The notes beneath the pieces are model-generated. The model saw only the letters and a program-made list of their open reading frames with translations. It had not been told where the DNA came from and searched no databases. 64,000 nucleotides of DNA from Photobacterium sp. GJ3. Lineage in GTDB: Bacteria > Pseudomonadota > Gammaproteobacteria > Enterobacterales > Vibrionaceae. Below, one piece after another: positions 45,316 through 56,750 of the stretch. Every line of letters begins with the position of its first letter. The first letter of the stretch is position 1. The translations under genes were made by a program, and so were the position numbers. The DNA lies in contig NZ_CP073578.1 of the NCBI RefSeq assembly GCF_018199995.1, forward strand, positions 310,001 through 374,000, read 5' to 3'.

Positions 45316-48300
45316 ATGATCTCATTTTCAAATATCAGACAAGTTTTGATGCTCATGTCTGTGATTACTCTGGCTGCCTGTAAGGGTGGAGACAGGCAGT
45401 CAGAGCAGTCTCCTGCTGTCACCGCATCCACTCAGATTCAGGGACAGGTTTTTAAAGGGCCAGTGGCATATGCGACGGTACGCGCTTTTGATGCCATCGG
45501 AAATACGCTTGGTGAAACCGTAACCGAAGATAAAGGTTTTTATCGGCTGTCTCTGGATATGTCTTATCAGGGGGTGATCCGGATTACTGCCACCGGGGGA
45601 AATTACATTGATGAAGCAACCGGCGAACTCACGTCATTGACGGAAAGCATGAGCGCAGTGACCGTGCTGTCGGAAAGCGAAGCGGTGATGAACGTGACCT
45701 TGCTGACCGAGTTGGCGGCCCGTGAAGCCAATCTGGGGCTGTCGACGGATCGGGTCGCATGGGCAAATCGTCATATTGCGGAATCCATGGCATTGGATCT
45801 GGATATTGTGAGTGAAGCCCCCGTTGATTTGCTGGATACCGCACATCAGGGACAAGCCGGTCCTCATGTTGATTATGCGCTGGTTATTGCCGGGATGACG
45901 AAAATTGCACAGACTGAAGGCATCGGTCTTGGAGAAGTATTGAATGGTTTTCGTCAGGACTTTGCAGATAATGGCAATCTGGATGACCCTCAAGTGCTGA
46001 ATCGACTGCATGCGGGTATCAATAATTTTCTCGATTCTCCACTCAACCGGGTTGTACTGGACCGGAGTCAAACATCCAAAGACAAGGCGTTTTACCGCAA
46101 TACACCGCCAGTGGTAGAAAAACTCGCAGCGTCAACGCTGATAGAGGGGGCGTCTATGAAATTGCGCCTGAGATTACGGATAATGATAATCAAGGTGCAT
46201 TGCGGTATCAGTGGCAGCAAATCAGCGGTCCTGAGGTGCTCATGCAAGGGACTGAAACCGCTGCGGTTTCCATCAAAGTACCGGCACCAGAGACAAGTCA
46301 ATTCTTCGTGCTCAAATTAACGGTCACAGACGCTGAAGGCTTATCAACGGAACAGCACTATTCTTTTCGCATCTCTCCGGTTCCGGTGATTTCAGGCATC
46401 GCTTTTAAAGGTCCGTTAGCGGGTGCAAGGGTGATCATTTATCAGCCAGATGGGACGGTCATCGGAGAAGCGATCACCGCAACTGACGGTCGCTATCGCA
46501 TCAAGAATTATCAATTTTATGAAGGCATTATTATTGCTGAAGTGACGGGTGGCACATATGAAAGTGAGGCGACAGGTCAGTCCGTCACTCTGGAGCAGCC
46601 TCTCCAGGCTGCAACCGATACGTCTGCGGCCAGAATGACGACATTGAATATTACGCCGTTGACTGAACTCGCTGTTCGCCGGGCAAAAATGCTCGGGACA
46701 ATGCTGACGAAAAATACTATTGAGCAAGCGAATCGGGATATTGCGTTCGCCTTTGGTCTGCGTCGCAGCCTTGTTTTTTACCCGCCCACGAATTTGCTGG
46801 ATCCGTCGGGCATCTTCAGGAAAGGGGATAACACTGAGCATGCTTTAGCGATTGCAGCCATGATGGTTGCGATCAATACAAACGCGTACAGTTTAACCGA
46901 CTGGCTGGAAATGGTTTCCAGAGACTTGTCGGACGATGGCCGGCTGGATGATGTCAATCTGCAGAAAGTGCTGTACCAAGGGTTGAACGACTTTATCCGA
47001 TCGCCGTTGAATGTGCTTGGTGTGACCCCTGAAGACACACAGCTGGATGAGCGGTTTAGCGGGATCGCGCCGCCAGAAATTATTTCAGTGACGGGGAGCG
47101 ATGGTTTTGAGCGGCAACTGACTTCCGCGACGGTTCAGGTCAAAGACACTTCGGGTGTGAGCTATGACTGGTATCAGACTGAGGGTCCTCACGTCACGCT
47201 CTTTAATCGTGATAGCAGCCGTGTCACATTCAAACTTCCGAACATTGAAGAAAACTCGCCAGAAACGATCACATTGGCTGTCACGGTGGAAAACAGAGAC
47301 GGGCTGATGAGTTCATCGCAAATCACGCTACAGATCCAGCCCTATTCTGAGGTTGCGTTCGATAAAATTATCGATTCACAACTGCGTCGCTGTGTTGAGG
47401 ATCTTGCCCCGAAAGTTCGTGATATCGGGGATTTAAACCAGCTTGAATGTGGTCCTGATTATGCGGGGATCAGTCAGTTCGATGGCTTGGCACAATTTAC
47501 CCATCTGAATCATATCGGGGTGCTGGCGAAAAACCAGATCACGGATGTTTCCGCTTTGGTGTCATTGAGCACACTGAAAAGTCTGGCGCTTCAGCAAACG
47601 GTCATGACTGATTTGACTGTGCTGAAAGCGCTGACCAGCCTGACGGAGCTGGCTTTGACTCATAGTCCATGGCTGACCGATTTCAGTGCGCTGCCTCAAC
47701 TCACGCAACTGATCGGAATCAACTTGTATGGCACAGGCATCAGTGATGGTCATATTTTTCTGCAAATGAATGAGCTACAGAAAATTGCGATAGGGAACAC
47801 TCAGATCAGCGACTTCAGCTTTTTCAGGGAAAAGCCCAACCTGATTTCCCTCGAGCTTGCTGATTCAGGATTGACCCAGCTTGATCCCATCGGACTGGCG
47901 TATCAAACCGAATTAAAAACACTGGATATTTCGGGCAATCCACTGACAGATATTTCGGCCCTGTCAGGGTTGACGAAGTTGCAATGGGTGAACTTATCAG
48001 ACACCAATATCTCAATGTTGCCATCGCTGGAACAGTTGAGTGCATTAAGAAATGTGTATCTGAATCATACCCATGTCACCGATCTGTCTGCTTTGCGCGT
48101 GTTACCGGAACTCATGCAAATTTCTTTACAGGGCTTCAAGGGGACAGATATCAGCCCGTTGATTGACCTGAAGCAAAAGAGACGGTTCAGTGCTCTGTCA
48201 CGGGTTGATCTCACCGGTGCGGTTCATGTGCCTTGCTCGCAGATGACAACGCTCAAGCAATTGAATGTGAATATTTTTGTCGACGTGAACCCCGGCGTGA

Positions 48301-48317
48301 CTTGTACTGCGGATTAA
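45316..48317 (+). pseudogene. internalin-like leucine-rich-repeat lipoprotein, one frameshift
   Basis: If one base is restored in GGGGG (46146-46150), 1000 codons are read without interruption; as given, the frame ends at 46320 and resumes in another frame. Start ATG 45316 has GGAAGA upstream. Order of parts: lipoprotein signal with lipobox LAAC (Cys about 23); a carboxypeptidase-regulatory-like domain (GQVFKGPVAYATVRAF); a helical segment; an Ig/PKD-like stretch (RYQWQQISGPEV); a second copy of the same two modules (AFKGPLAGARVIIYQ); another Ig-like domain; then about ten 22-residue leucine-rich repeats of the internalin type (L-x-x-L-x-L-x-x-T-x-I-x-D). Likely a surface adhesin or binding protein; a ligand cannot be named. 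Confidence 0.78.
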
Positions 48318-48335
48318 GGGGCGATGTCTGAGCAC

Positions 48336-48366
48336 AAAAAAAGAGGCCATTCGGCCTCTTTTTTCA
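48336..48366. terminator. bidirectional terminator between the LRR gene and valS
   Basis: AAGAGGCC/GGCCTCTT stem, ATTC loop, A run before and T run after. Confidence 0.85.
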
Positions 48367-48390
48367 TGTCTTGCTGTGAACTGAAATCGC

Positions 48391-51252
48391 TTACAGCGCC
48401 GCGATGGTCGCTTTCTGCTCTTCCAGTTTAATCAGGGTTTCTTTGTAACCTTCCAGCTTCTCGCGCTCTTTGGCCACCACGGCTTCCGGCGCTTTTGCGA
48501 CGAAACCTTCGTTACCCAGTTTGCCTGCGATGCGTTTGATCTCGCCCTGAGTCTTGGCCATTTCTTTGTCCAGACGTGCCAGCTCAGCGTCTTTGTCGAT
48601 CAGACCGGCCATCGGAATCATCAGCGTCGACTTACCGACCAGTGCTGTGGCGCAAGCTGGTGTTTCTTCACCGGCAGCCAGCACACGCAGACTTTCCAGT
48701 TTCGCCAGCGCAACCAGAACAGCCTGGTTTTGCTGCAAACGGGCAGCGTCTTTGTCGTCGGCGGCTTTGAGCATCACATCCAGGCCTTTGCTTGGTGCAA
48801 TGTCATATTCGGCGCGCAGGTTACGAATGCTGGTGATAAAGTTCTTCACCCATTCGATGTCAGCCAGTGCATCGGCATTGAAGTTCGCGTCATCATACTG
48901 AGGCAGTGCCTGTGTCATGATGGTGTCGCCTTCGACGCCTTTCACCAGTGGCTTCACGCTCTGCCAGATAGTTTCTGTGATGTACGGGATCACCGGATGG
49001 GCCAGACGCAGGGTCTTCTCCAGCACAGTAATCAGGGTACGGCGGGTCGCGCGTTGCTGCGCTTCAGTGCCTTTCCACAGAACCGGTTTGGTCAGTTCCA
49101 GATACCAGTCACAGAACTGGTTCCAGATGAACTCATAGATACTGTTGGCTGCCATATCCAGACGGAAGTTCTCAATGTGGCCGTTGAATTCTTTCGCGGC
49201 CAGCTCGAACTGAGATTCGATCCACTTGTCTGCCAGAGAGTATTCCAGCTCAGCACCTTCGGCAAAGCCGCAATCCTGATCTTCGGTGTTCATCAGCACG
49301 TAACGGCTGGCGTTCCACAGCTTGTTACAGAAGTTCCGGTAACCTTCCAGACGCTTCATGTCCCAGTTGATGTCACGGCCGGTAGATGCCATGGCAGCCA
49401 GGGTGAAGCGCAGGGCGTCAGTACCATAAGGTTCAATGCCGTTTTCGAATGTTTTACGGGTGTTTTTCTCGATCTTCGCGGCCAGTTGCGGCTGCATCAT
49501 GTTGCCAGTCCGTTTCTGAACCAGAGACTCCAGATCAATCCCGTCGATCATATCGATTGGATCCAGCACGTTCCCTTTCGACTTCGACATTTTGTCGCCG
49601 TTTTCGTCACGGATCAGGCCGGTCACGTAGACGGTTTTGAATGGAACCTGTGCTTTACCGTCTTCATCTTTACAGAAGTGCATGGTCATCATGATCATGC
49701 GGGCAACCCAGAAGAAGATGATATCGAAGCCGGTCACCAGCACATCAGACGGGTGGAAGACTTTCAGATCATCGGTTTTCTCCGGCCAGCCTTGAGTCCC
49801 GAATGTCCACAGGGCAGAGGAGAACCAGGTGTCCAGCACGTCGTCGTCTTGTTTCAGCACGATCACTGGCGCCAGGCCGTATTTTTCACGGACTTCTTCT
49901 TCAGTGCGGCCAACATAGACGTTGCCGTCATTGTCGTACCAGGCCGGGATGCGGTGACCCCACCACAGCTGACGGGAAATACACCAGTCCTGTACGTCGC
50001 GCATCCAGGAGAAGTACATGTTCTCGTACTGCTTCGGCACGAATTTGATGTCGCCGTCTTCAACCGCTTTCACCGCTGGTGCGGCAAGCGGGGCGGTGCG
50101 CACGTACCATTGGTCGGTCAGCATCGGCTCGATCACCACACCGCCACGGTCGCCGTAAGGGACGGTCAGGTCGTGATCTTTGATTTCGTCCAGCAGGCCC
50201 AGGGCATCAAATTCAGCGACAATGGCTTTCCGCGCTTCAAAACGCTCCATGCCCTGATAGGCTGCAGGCATGTCGGTTGCGTAAACGTCCGAGGGTTCGC
50301 CGTTGCTGTTGAATACTTCAGCCGCATCACGGATGTTGGCGTCGAAAGTCAGGATGTTGATCATCGGCAGGCTGTGACGCTTGCCTACTTCGTAGTCGTT
50401 GAAATCGTGCGCCGGGGTGATTTTCACACAACCGGTGCCTTTTTCCATGTCTGCGTGCTCATCGCCCACGATAGGAATCCGGCGGTTCACGATTGGCAGC
50501 AGGATGTGTTTGCCAATCAGATCCTGATAACGCGGATCTTCCGGATTCACCGCAACGCCGGTATCACCCAGCATGGTTTCCGGACGCGTGGTGGCAACCA
50601 CGATGTAATCTTTGCCATCCGCAGTTTTTACGCCATCGGCCAGCGGATAGCGGAAGTGCCACATGTGGCCCTTCTTGTCTTTGTTTTCAACTTCCAGATC
50701 TGAAATGGCGGTGTGCAGTTTCGGATCCCAGTTGACCAGGCGCTTGCCACGGTAGATCAGATCGTCTTCGTACAGACGGACAAAGACTTCACGCACGGCA
50801 TTGGACAGGCCGTCGTCCATAGTGAAACGCTCACGATCCCAGTCGACGGATGCACCCAGGCGGCGCAGCTGTTTGGTGATGGTGCCGCCGGATTCGCCTT
50901 TCCATTCCCAGATCTTGTCAATGAAAGCTTCACGGCCGTAATCGTGCTTGGTTTTGCCTTCTTCAGCAGCGATTTTACGCTCCACAACCATTTGGGTGGC
51001 GATGCCCGCGTGGTCTGTACCGACCTGCCACAGGGTGTTTTTGCCTTTCATACGCTCACAACGGATCAGGGTATCCATGATGGAATCCTGGAACGCGTGG
51101 CCCATGTGCAGGCTGCCTGTGACGTTCGGCGGTGGGATCATGATGCTGTAGGCATCTTTCGTCGTGTCACCGTGAGGCTTGAAGTAACCAGCCTCTTCCC
51201 AGCGCTGATACAGCGCTTGTTCAATCGATTGTGGGTTGTATGTCTTTTCCAT
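48391..51252 (-). CDS. valS: valyl-tRNA synthetase
   Basis: Charges tRNA-Val; class Ia synthetase of 953 residues (E. coli 951). HIGH-type motif in [14 protein letters not shown], the editing domain with [20 protein letters not shown]-type [13 protein letters not shown], and the valine-specific C-terminal coiled coil of about 70 residues ([16 protein letters not shown]). Last gene of the pepA-holC-valS group, as in E. coli; 26 bases after holC. Confidence 0.98.
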   Translation of the reverse strand: MEKTYNPQSIEQALYQRWEEAGYFKPHGDTTKDAYSIMIPPPNVTGSLHMGHAFQDSIMDTLIRCERMKGKNTLWQVGTDHAGIATQMVVERKIAAEEGKTKHDYGREAFIDKIWEWKGESGGTITKQLRRLGASVDWDRERFTMDDGLSNAVREVFVRLYEDDLIYRGKRLVNWDPKLHTAISDLEVENKDKKGHMWHFRYPLADGVKTADGKDYIVVATTRPETMLGDTGVAVNPEDPRYQDLIGKHILLPIVNRRIPIVGDEHADMEKGTGCVKITPAHDFNDYEVGKRHSLPMINILTFDANIRDAAEVFNSNGEPSDVYATDMPAAYQGMERFEARKAIVAEFDALGLLDEIKDHDLTVPYGDRGGVVIEPMLTDQWYVRTAPLAAPAVKAVEDGDIKFVPKQYENMYFSWMRDVQDWCISRQLWWGHRIPAWYDNDGNVYVGRTEEEVREKYGLAPVIVLKQDDDVLDTWFSSALWTFGTQGWPEKTDDLKVFHPSDVLVTGFDIIFFWVARMIMMTMHFCKDEDGKAQVPFKTVYVTGLIRDENGDKMSKSKGNVLDPIDMIDGIDLESLVQKRTGNMMQPQLAAKIEKNTRKTFENGIEPYGTDALRFTLAAMASTGRDINWDMKRLEGYRNFCNKLWNASRYVLMNTEDQDCGFAEGAELEYSLADKWIESQFELAAKEFNGHIENFRLDMAANSIYEFIWNQFCDWYLELTKPVLWKGTEAQQRATRRTLITVLEKTLRLAHPVIPYITETIWQSVKPLVKGVEGDTIMTQALPQYDDANFNADALADIEWVKNFITSIRNLRAEYDIAPSKGLDVMLKAADDKDAARLQQNQAVLVALAKLESLRVLAAGEETPACATALVGKSTLMIPMAGLIDKDAELARLDKEMAKTQGEIKRIAGKLGNEGFVAKAPEAVVAKEREKLEGYKETLIKLEEQKATIAAL

Positions 51253-51278
51253 AGCGCTCTTGATGGATCTCGGTGGAA

Positions 51279-51719
51279 TTAGGGCGACTCAGGCGCAGCG
51301 GCGGTCTGTAATTGGATGCCAGCCAGGCGATACGCTTTAAAACGTTCGCGGGCCTGCTGCTTGAGTTGTTCATCGCAAGGAACGAAGTCTACCACTTGTG
51401 CAAAGGTCACGGCAAAATTTGGTGCGTCTTGTCCCAAATTTATCAGCACGGCCCGTCGGCCACTGTGGCGCATGCCGGGCCAGCCGATTTCGACCGGTGA
51501 ACCCTGACGCGGACCTTCCCCAATGAGATTATGGGGGACAAAGTGATCCGGTTCCTGTTGCCAGAGGTATTCGTCCAGCCATTCGGCCTGTTCGCGGCTT
51601 TCAGCGAGCAGATAAACGGTCTGGCCTTGCTGGTAGCGCCATGCGGCCTGCTGACAGGCCAGTTTCAGCCTTGCCTCGGGGGCGGCGTCATCAATGATAT
51701 AAAAGGTCGCATGGCTCAT
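51279..51719 (-). CDS. holC: DNA polymerase III subunit chi
   Basis: Clamp-loader accessory subunit that links the replisome to SSB. 146 residues (E. coli 147). Recognisable [11 protein letters not shown] beginning, [26 protein letters not shown] and the RRAVLINLG strand. Located between pepA and valS in the E. coli order. Confidence 0.94.
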   Translation of the reverse strand: MSHATFYIIDDAAPEARLKLACQQAAWRYQQGQTVYLLAESREQAEWLDEYLWQQEPDHFVPHNLIGEGPRQGSPVEIGWPGMRHSGRRAVLINLGQDAPNFAVTFAQVVDFVPCDEQLKQQARERFKAYRLAGIQLQTAAAPESP

Positions 51720-51768
51720 AAATTACTATCCGAAAAAAGGGGCCTGCTGGCCCCTCTGTCGATGATGA

Positions 51769-53277
51769 TTAATCGAGGTTTTCCAGCCCGGCTCTGTTGA
51801 GCAGGAACTGGACCAGCAGCGGCACCGGACGGCCGGTCGCACCTTTGTCTTTGCCTCCGGTCCAGGCGGTACCGGCGATATCCAGGTGTGCCCAGTTGTA
51901 CTTCTTGGTGAAGCGCGACAGGAAGCAACCGGCAGTGATGGTGCCGGCACCCGGACTGCCCAGGTTGGCCAGATCCGCAAACGGGCTGGCCAGTTGCTCC
52001 TGGTACTCATCTGTCATTGGCAGACGCCAAGCGCGGTCACCGGCCTGCTCAGAGGCATTCACCAGCTCATGCGCCAACGGATTGTGGTTCGCAATCAGGC
52101 CACTGATGTGATGACCCAGTGCCACAACACAGGCGCCGGTCAGGGTGGCAACATCCACCACACATTCAGGCTCATAACGCTCGACATAAGTCAGGGCGTC
52201 ACACAGTACCAGACGACCTTCGGCATCGGTGTTCAGCACTTCAACCGTTTGGCCGGACATGGTGGTCAGAATATCACCCGGACGGTACGCACTGCCGCCA
52301 GGCATGTTCTCACAACCCGCCAGTACGCCAATGACGTTGACCGGCAGATTCAGTTTCGCCAGAGAGCGCATGGCGCCGAAGACCGTCGCGGCACCACACA
52401 TGTCGTATTTCATTTCGTCCATGTTGGCAGACGGCTTAATTGAAATACCGCCGGAGTCGAAGGTCAGACCTTTCCCCACCAGCACAATCGGCTTGGCGTT
52501 CGGGTCCGGATGACCTTTGTACTCAATGATGGACATCATGGCTTCGTTCTTTGAGCCCTGACCAACCGCCAGATAGGACGTCATGCCCAGCTCTTTCATT
52601 TCCTGCTCGCCAATGATCTTGGTGCTGACGGTTTCAAAATCGTCTGCCAGACGGCGTGCCTGAGAAGCCAGATAAGCCGGGTTGGCCACGTTCGGTGGCA
52701 TGTTGCCCAGATCTTTTGCAGCACGGACACCGGAGGCAACAGCCAGACCATGACTGATTGCACGCTCACCCAGCGACAGTTCGCGACGGGTCGGAACATT
52801 AAAGACCAGCTTGCGCAGCGGACGGCGTGTCTCCGGCTTCGTGCTCTTGAACTGGTTGAAGGTGTAGAGGCTGTCTTTGGTGGTCTCTACTGCCTGACGA
52901 ACTTTCCAGTAGGTATCACGGCCTTTGACATGCAGTTCAGTCAGAAAACACACGGCTTCCATCGACCCGGTTTCATTCAGGGTACTGATGGTTTTCTTGA
53001 TGATTTGCTTGTACTGGCGCTCATCCAGCTCGCGTTCTTTTCCGCAGCCAACCAGCAGGACGCGCTCTGACAGCACATTAGGCACGTGATGCAGCAACAG
53101 CATCTGTCCCGGCTTTCCTTCCAGATCACCGCGACGCAGCAGGGAACTAATGTAGCCCTCGCTGATCTTATCCAGTTGTTCAGCAATTGGAGAGAGGCGG
53201 CGTGGTTCGAAGACGCCAACGACGATACAGGCACTGCGCTGTTTCTCGGGGCTACCACTTTTAACACTGAACTCCAT
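51769..53277 (-). CDS. pepA: cytosol leucyl aminopeptidase PepA
   Basis: Hexameric M17 di-zinc aminopeptidase; in E. coli it also binds DNA at carAB and at plasmid resolution sites. 502 residues (E. coli 503). Metal and catalytic blocks: [16 protein letters not shown] and the family signature [13 protein letters not shown] 53277 has TAGGAGT seven bases upstream; the open frame runs 19 codons further. pepA diverges from lptF with about 195 bases between, the arrangement found in E. coli. Confidence 0.97.
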   Translation of the reverse strand: MEFSVKSGSPEKQRSACIVVGVFEPRRLSPIAEQLDKISEGYISSLLRRGDLEGKPGQMLLLHHVPNVLSERVLLVGCGKERELDERQYKQIIKKTISTLNETGSMEAVCFLTELHVKGRDTYWKVRQAVETTKDSLYTFNQFKSTKPETRRPLRKLVFNVPTRRELSLGERAISHGLAVASGVRAAKDLGNMPPNVANPAYLASQARRLADDFETVSTKIIGEQEMKELGMTSYLAVGQGSKNEAMMSIIEYKGHPDPNAKPIVLVGKGLTFDSGGISIKPSANMDEMKYDMCGAATVFGAMRSLAKLNLPVNVIGVLAGCENMPGGSAYRPGDILTTMSGQTVEVLNTDAEGRLVLCDALTYVERYEPECVVDVATLTGACVVALGHHISGLIANHNPLAHELVNASEQAGDRAWRLPMTDEYQEQLASPFADLANLGSPGAGTITAGCFLSRFTKKYNWAHLDIAGTAWTGGKDKGATGRPVPLLVQFLLNRAGLENLD

Positions 53278-53471
53278 GCGTACTCCTAACATCCTATAAA
53301 GACAATGAGGGCTAAATGATAGATAATGCCGCACTTACTTGTTGTCTCTTGAATTCAGTTTAAGATCGAAGTGCAGGCTGACAGTTAGCCGAAAGATAAA
53401 AAAATAACTGATTTACCGGAAAATTATAGTGATTCCAGCAAAAAAACAAGTTTTCTATGGGTATGTAACGC

Positions 53472-54572
53472 GTGATTATTGTTCGTTATTTGACACGTGA
53501 GACAATAAAGAGCCAGGTTGCAGTGCTTTTTGTACTGTTTCTTATCTTTATTAGTCAGAAGTTTATCCGCATCCTGGCCGATGCGACAGAAGGATCCATT
53601 CCCGGCGACCTGGTACTGACCCTGATGGGGTTATACATGCCGTCGATGGCGATGTTGATGCTCCCACTCAGTCTGTATATCGGGATCTTGCTCACATTTG
53701 GGCGATTATATGCGGAAAGTGAAATAACTGTGATGAATGCCACAGGGATTGGAAATACTTTCCTCATTCGCGCAGCATTGTGGCTGGCAATCATCACGGG
53801 GTCAGTGGCAGGCTTTAATGCCTTGTGGCTGGCACCCTGGAGTGCCGAGAAAGAAACCCAGGTGATGGAGCAGGTGGAAGCTGATTCCGGCCTTGATCTG
53901 CTGGTCAAAGGGCAGTTTCAGGGCGCGCCGGATGGTCGGGGGGTCGTTTTTGTCGATGACATTACAGATAAAGGTGGCACGCTGAATCGTGTCTTTGTGG
54001 CACAGCCGACGGCCAGTGACACCCTGCGTCCGAGCGTGATGTTTGCCAACAGCGGCACGATCAGTGAGCTGAAAGACGGCCGGCAGGTACTCGATCTGCA
54101 AGATGGGGTGCGCTACGAAGGGTTACCGACGCGTCTGGATTACAGCATCACCTCGTTTGATAACTATCAGGCGGTGATCGGGCAGCGGGCCATCAAAGAA
54201 AAAAACCGGGATTGGGATGCACTGCCGACTCTGGCGCTGATGCAGCGACCGGAGCTGGCTGCGCAGGCTGAATTCCAGTGGCGGATGTCGCTGGTGCTCT
54301 GTATTCCGTTGCTGACCATGGTGGTGGTGCCTTTATCTGCGGTGAACCCGCGACAGGGCCGTTTTGCCAAACTGGTGCCTGCGGTGCTCATCTATCTGAC
54401 CTATTTCCTGGCAATCAGTGCTGCGAAATCTGCCGTCGAAGACGGTGCGTTACCGGTCGGGATCGGACTTTGGGGGATCAATATCATCATGCTTCTGGTC
54501 GCCATTGGCCTCAATAGCTGGGATACCTTACCGATGCGACTATTCAGAGAAAAATTCCGGAGACGCGGCTGA
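53472..54572 (+). CDS. lptF: LPS export permease LptF
   Basis: Inner-membrane half of the LptB2FG ABC transporter, which pulls lipopolysaccharide out of the membrane. 366 residues from a GTG start: one N-terminal coupling segment (VRYLTRETIKSQVAVLF), three membrane helices, a periplasmic beta-jellyroll (about 130-260), and three more helices. LptG overlaps its stop by one base. Typical length is 366. Confidence 0.96.
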   Translation: MIIVRYLTRETIKSQVAVLFVLFLIFISQKFIRILADATEGSIPGDLVLTLMGLYMPSMAMLMLPLSLYIGILLTFGRLYAESEITVMNATGIGNTFLIRAALWLAIITGSVAGFNALWLAPWSAEKETQVMEQVEADSGLDLLVKGQFQGAPDGRGVVFVDDITDKGGTLNRVFVAQPTASDTLRPSVMFANSGTISELKDGRQVLDLQDGVRYEGLPTRLDYSITSFDNYQAVIGQRAIKEKNRDWDALPTLALMQRPELAAQAEFQWRMSLVLCIPLLTMVVVPLSAVNPRQGRFAKLVPAVLIYLTYFLAISAAKSAVEDGALPVGIGLWGINIIMLLVAIGLNSWDTLPMRLFREKFRRRG

Positions 54573-55642
54573 TGTTTAAGATTCTCGACTGGTACATTGG
54601 CCGGACCATTATTGCGACTTCTGCATTGACTCTGTCGACGCTGGTGGGGCTGTCGGCCATCATTAAATATGTGGAACAGCTGCGTAAAGTCGGCGATGGT
54701 AGCTATGATTTGTGGAAAGCATTAATTTACGTGTTACTCAGTGTGCCGCGTGATATTGAAATGTTTTTTCCCATGGCAGTCCTGCTCGGGGCCCTGATTG
54801 GTCTGGGAACACTGGCCTCCAGTTCGGAGCTGGTGGTCATGCAGGCGGCAGGGTTCTCGAAACTGGATATCGGCATATCCGTGCTGAAAACGGCGGTGCC
54901 GCTGATGCTGCTGGTGATGGTGCTGGGGCAATGGGGGGCGCCACAGGCGCAAAAGGCAGCCCGTGAACTCCGGGCGGTCTGGACCTCTGGGGGGAACGTT
55001 TTCTCAGTACAGCGAGGAGTCTGGGCCAAAGATGACAATGACTTCATCTATATTGGCCGGATCCATGAACAAACCACGCTCAATGCCATCAACATCTGGG
55101 AATTCGATGAGAATGACGTCTTAAAGGAAAACCTGTTTGCCCGTACGGCAACCTTTGTCGAGGATAAAGGCTGGGAGCTGAAAGATGTCACCGTGACCCG
55201 GATCGGTGAGGTGAAACAGGAAAATACGCATTTTGATACGAAAATCTGGCAAACCAGTCTGACGCCGGACAAGCTGGCCGTGGTTACGGTGAAACCGGAA
55301 GAACTGGCACTAACCGGTGTCTATGACTATGTGAGTTATCTGAAAGATACCAAGCAAGATGCGTCCCGGTATGAGCTGGCTTTCTGGCGTAAAGCGCTCC
55401 AACCGGTTTCGATCGCCGTCATGATGTTGCTGGCTCTGTCGTTCGTGTTCGGGCCGCTGCGTTCGGTGACGATGGGCGCCAGGGTATTGTCCGGGGTGAT
55501 TTTCGGATTTGCCTTCTATATCTCCAACGAAGTTTTCGGTCCGCTGAGTATTGTCTATCGGCTGCATCCGGTGATTGGGGCATTGGGGCCAAGCCTGGTG
55601 TTCCTTGGCATTACACTGTATCTGCTGAAGCGAAAACTCTGA
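54572..55642 (+). CDS. lptG: LPS export permease LptG
   Basis: Second permease of LptB2FG. 356 residues with the same six-helix and beta-jellyroll plan as LptF: FKILDWYIGRTIIATSALT start, SSELVVMQAAGFSK cytoplasmic coupling helix, and GPLRSVTMGARVLSG near the end. Its ATG overlaps the lptF stop (TGATG), so the two halves should be made in equal amounts. Followed by a strong bidirectional terminator. Confidence 0.96.
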   Translation: MFKILDWYIGRTIIATSALTLSTLVGLSAIIKYVEQLRKVGDGSYDLWKALIYVLLSVPRDIEMFFPMAVLLGALIGLGTLASSSELVVMQAAGFSKLDIGISVLKTAVPLMLLVMVLGQWGAPQAQKAARELRAVWTSGGNVFSVQRGVWAKDDNDFIYIGRIHEQTTLNAINIWEFDENDVLKENLFARTATFVEDKGWELKDVTVTRIGEVKQENTHFDTKIWQTSLTPDKLAVVTVKPEELALTGVYDYVSYLKDTKQDASRYELAFWRKALQPVSIAVMMLLALSFVFGPLRSVTMGARVLSGVIFGFAFYISNEVFGPLSIVYRLHPVIGALGPSLVFLGITLYLLKRKL

Positions 55643-55658
55643 GACAGAATCCACAAAG

Positions 55659-55687
55659 AAAAATGGCGCCGATCAGGCGCCATTTTT
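55659..55687. terminator. bidirectional terminator between lptG and the RDD gene
   Basis: AAAAATGGCGCC/GGCGCCATTTTT perfect stem with loop GATCA. Confidence 0.88.
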
Positions 55688-55701
55688 GTATCCGTGAGCA
55701 C

Positions 55702-56196
55702 TTAATTCGGTTTCGGCAGTAAGACCATTTCGCACTCTGCCATCAGATCCTGGAAAGACTGTTTGGTGGTGCTGAAGGGAACCATCAGATTGCCTAAACC
55801 AAAAGCTGACGTTGCCATCCGGATCAGGGCCTGCGTCAGGCGAATGTTGGAACCGTCCGCATTTTGGATCCGCAGTTTCCAGGCCCGCATGCCCAGCGTC
55901 TGTCCGGCTTTACACCAGAAATAAGCATAAAAACCAATCACACTCAAAGCCAGATACATCGAATACAGCGGGGCTGCCACCGGATGTTTGCTGAGGTATT
56001 CACTGGCATCGATATAAGGTGCCAACGTCAGTATGCCGGCATTGAGCAGGATGGCGACGACTGCCATTGCCAGTCCGCCCGCGAGCATGAGTACAGCCGC
56101 AACGACCAGCGCATCATAAATCCAGGCGCCGATCCGGCGGAAAAGCCCCGGATATTGTTTGGTGTGCGTTGTGTCCTGATTCACTTTCGTTGTCAT
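55702..56196 (-). CDS. RDD-family membrane protein
   Basis: 164 residues with three membrane helices (about 28-60, 75-98, 130-150). The RDD-defining residues are visible: Arg and Asp in GLFRRIGAWIYDALV, and a second Asp in a late helix. TLGMRAWKLRIQNADGS is the family's conserved loop. I start at ATG 56196 (GGTGG upstream). Some RDD proteins are sodium-proton antiporters, but this cannot be assigned here. It separates lptG from the tRNA-Leu gene. Confidence 0.83.
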   Translation of the reverse strand: MTTKVNQDTTHTKQYPGLFRRIGAWIYDALVVAAVLMLAGGLAMAVVAILLNAGILTLAPYIDASEYLSKHPVAAPLYSMYLALSVIGFYAYFWCKAGQTLGMRAWKLRIQNADGSNIRLTQALIRMATSAFGLGNLMVPFSTTKQSFQDLMAECEMVLLPKPN

Positions 56197-56408
56197 GGTT
56201 CCACCAGAAAATGTGAGCGACCGGCCAAACCGGCCTGCCAGAAAAATCTGGCGCACAGTGTAGCAATACTTCTTTCGCAGGGGTACATACCCAAGGTATC
56301 TCCCCACTTTTATTCGCTGAATTGAAAGCCTTGATGTGTCAATTGGCTGATGTGATCGCATCATGTTGAAAAAAGCAGCAAACGGTTCGTGAGGCCAGAT
56401 AAAGTTTC

Positions 56409-56436
56409 TTGCACATCAACACGGTATACGTATAAT
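56409..56436 (+). promoter_or_regulatory. promoter of tRNA-Leu
   Basis: TTGCAC, 16-bp spacer, TATAAT; the -10 ends 11 bases before the mature tRNA. Confidence 0.8.
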
Positions 56437-56447
56437 GACCCCCATCT

Positions 56448-56534
56448 GCCCGGGTGGCGAAATTGGTAGACGCAGCGGATTCAAAATCCGCCGGTGGCAA
56501 CACTGTGCCGGTTCAAGTCCGGCCCCGGGCACCA
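56448..56534 (+). tRNA. leuX: tRNA-Leu (CAA)
   Basis: 87 nt with encoded CCA. Acceptor stem GCCCGGG/CCCGGGC; anticodon loop TTCAAAA gives anticodon CAA, reading UUG; long variable arm as in leucine tRNAs; T-loop GGTTCAAGTCC. It matches the position of E. coli leuX near valS-lptFG. leuX is a common island integration site, but no integrase gene or duplicated 3' end is present here. Confidence 0.96.
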
Positions 56535-56540
56535 ATTTCA

Positions 56541-56576
56541 ACAATAAAGCCTCGACGAAAGTCGGGGCTTTGTTGT
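56541..56576 (+). terminator. terminator of tRNA-Leu
   Basis: ACAA-AAAGCC-CGAC paired with GTCG-GGCTTT-TTGT, GAAA loop, then a T-rich end. Confidence 0.8.
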
Positions 56577-56750
56577 TTCTGCGTTCTGAAACGGACGCCC
56601 GCTTTTCTCTTGTCATCAAACGCAGGAAAGCGGGCTGATGTTTTCTGTCCTCTTCTCTAAAAACATTCCTCAGACTTGAAGTATGAAACCCCGAAAATGT
56701 CTGCATATACTGGATGTTCAGGGACGCTTTGTTCATTCAGGGAAAATCAT

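Noticed and set aside
43880-46150. Phase-variable contingency loci at the G runs
   Set aside because: The tracts are only 4-5 G long; known contingency tracts are usually seven or more. Kept only as a weak alternative.
48730-50703. 657-codon plus-strand open frame opposite valS
   Set aside because: It is the antisense shadow of valS: no ribosome-binding site, composition of a shadow frame, and it lies wholly within a conserved gene.
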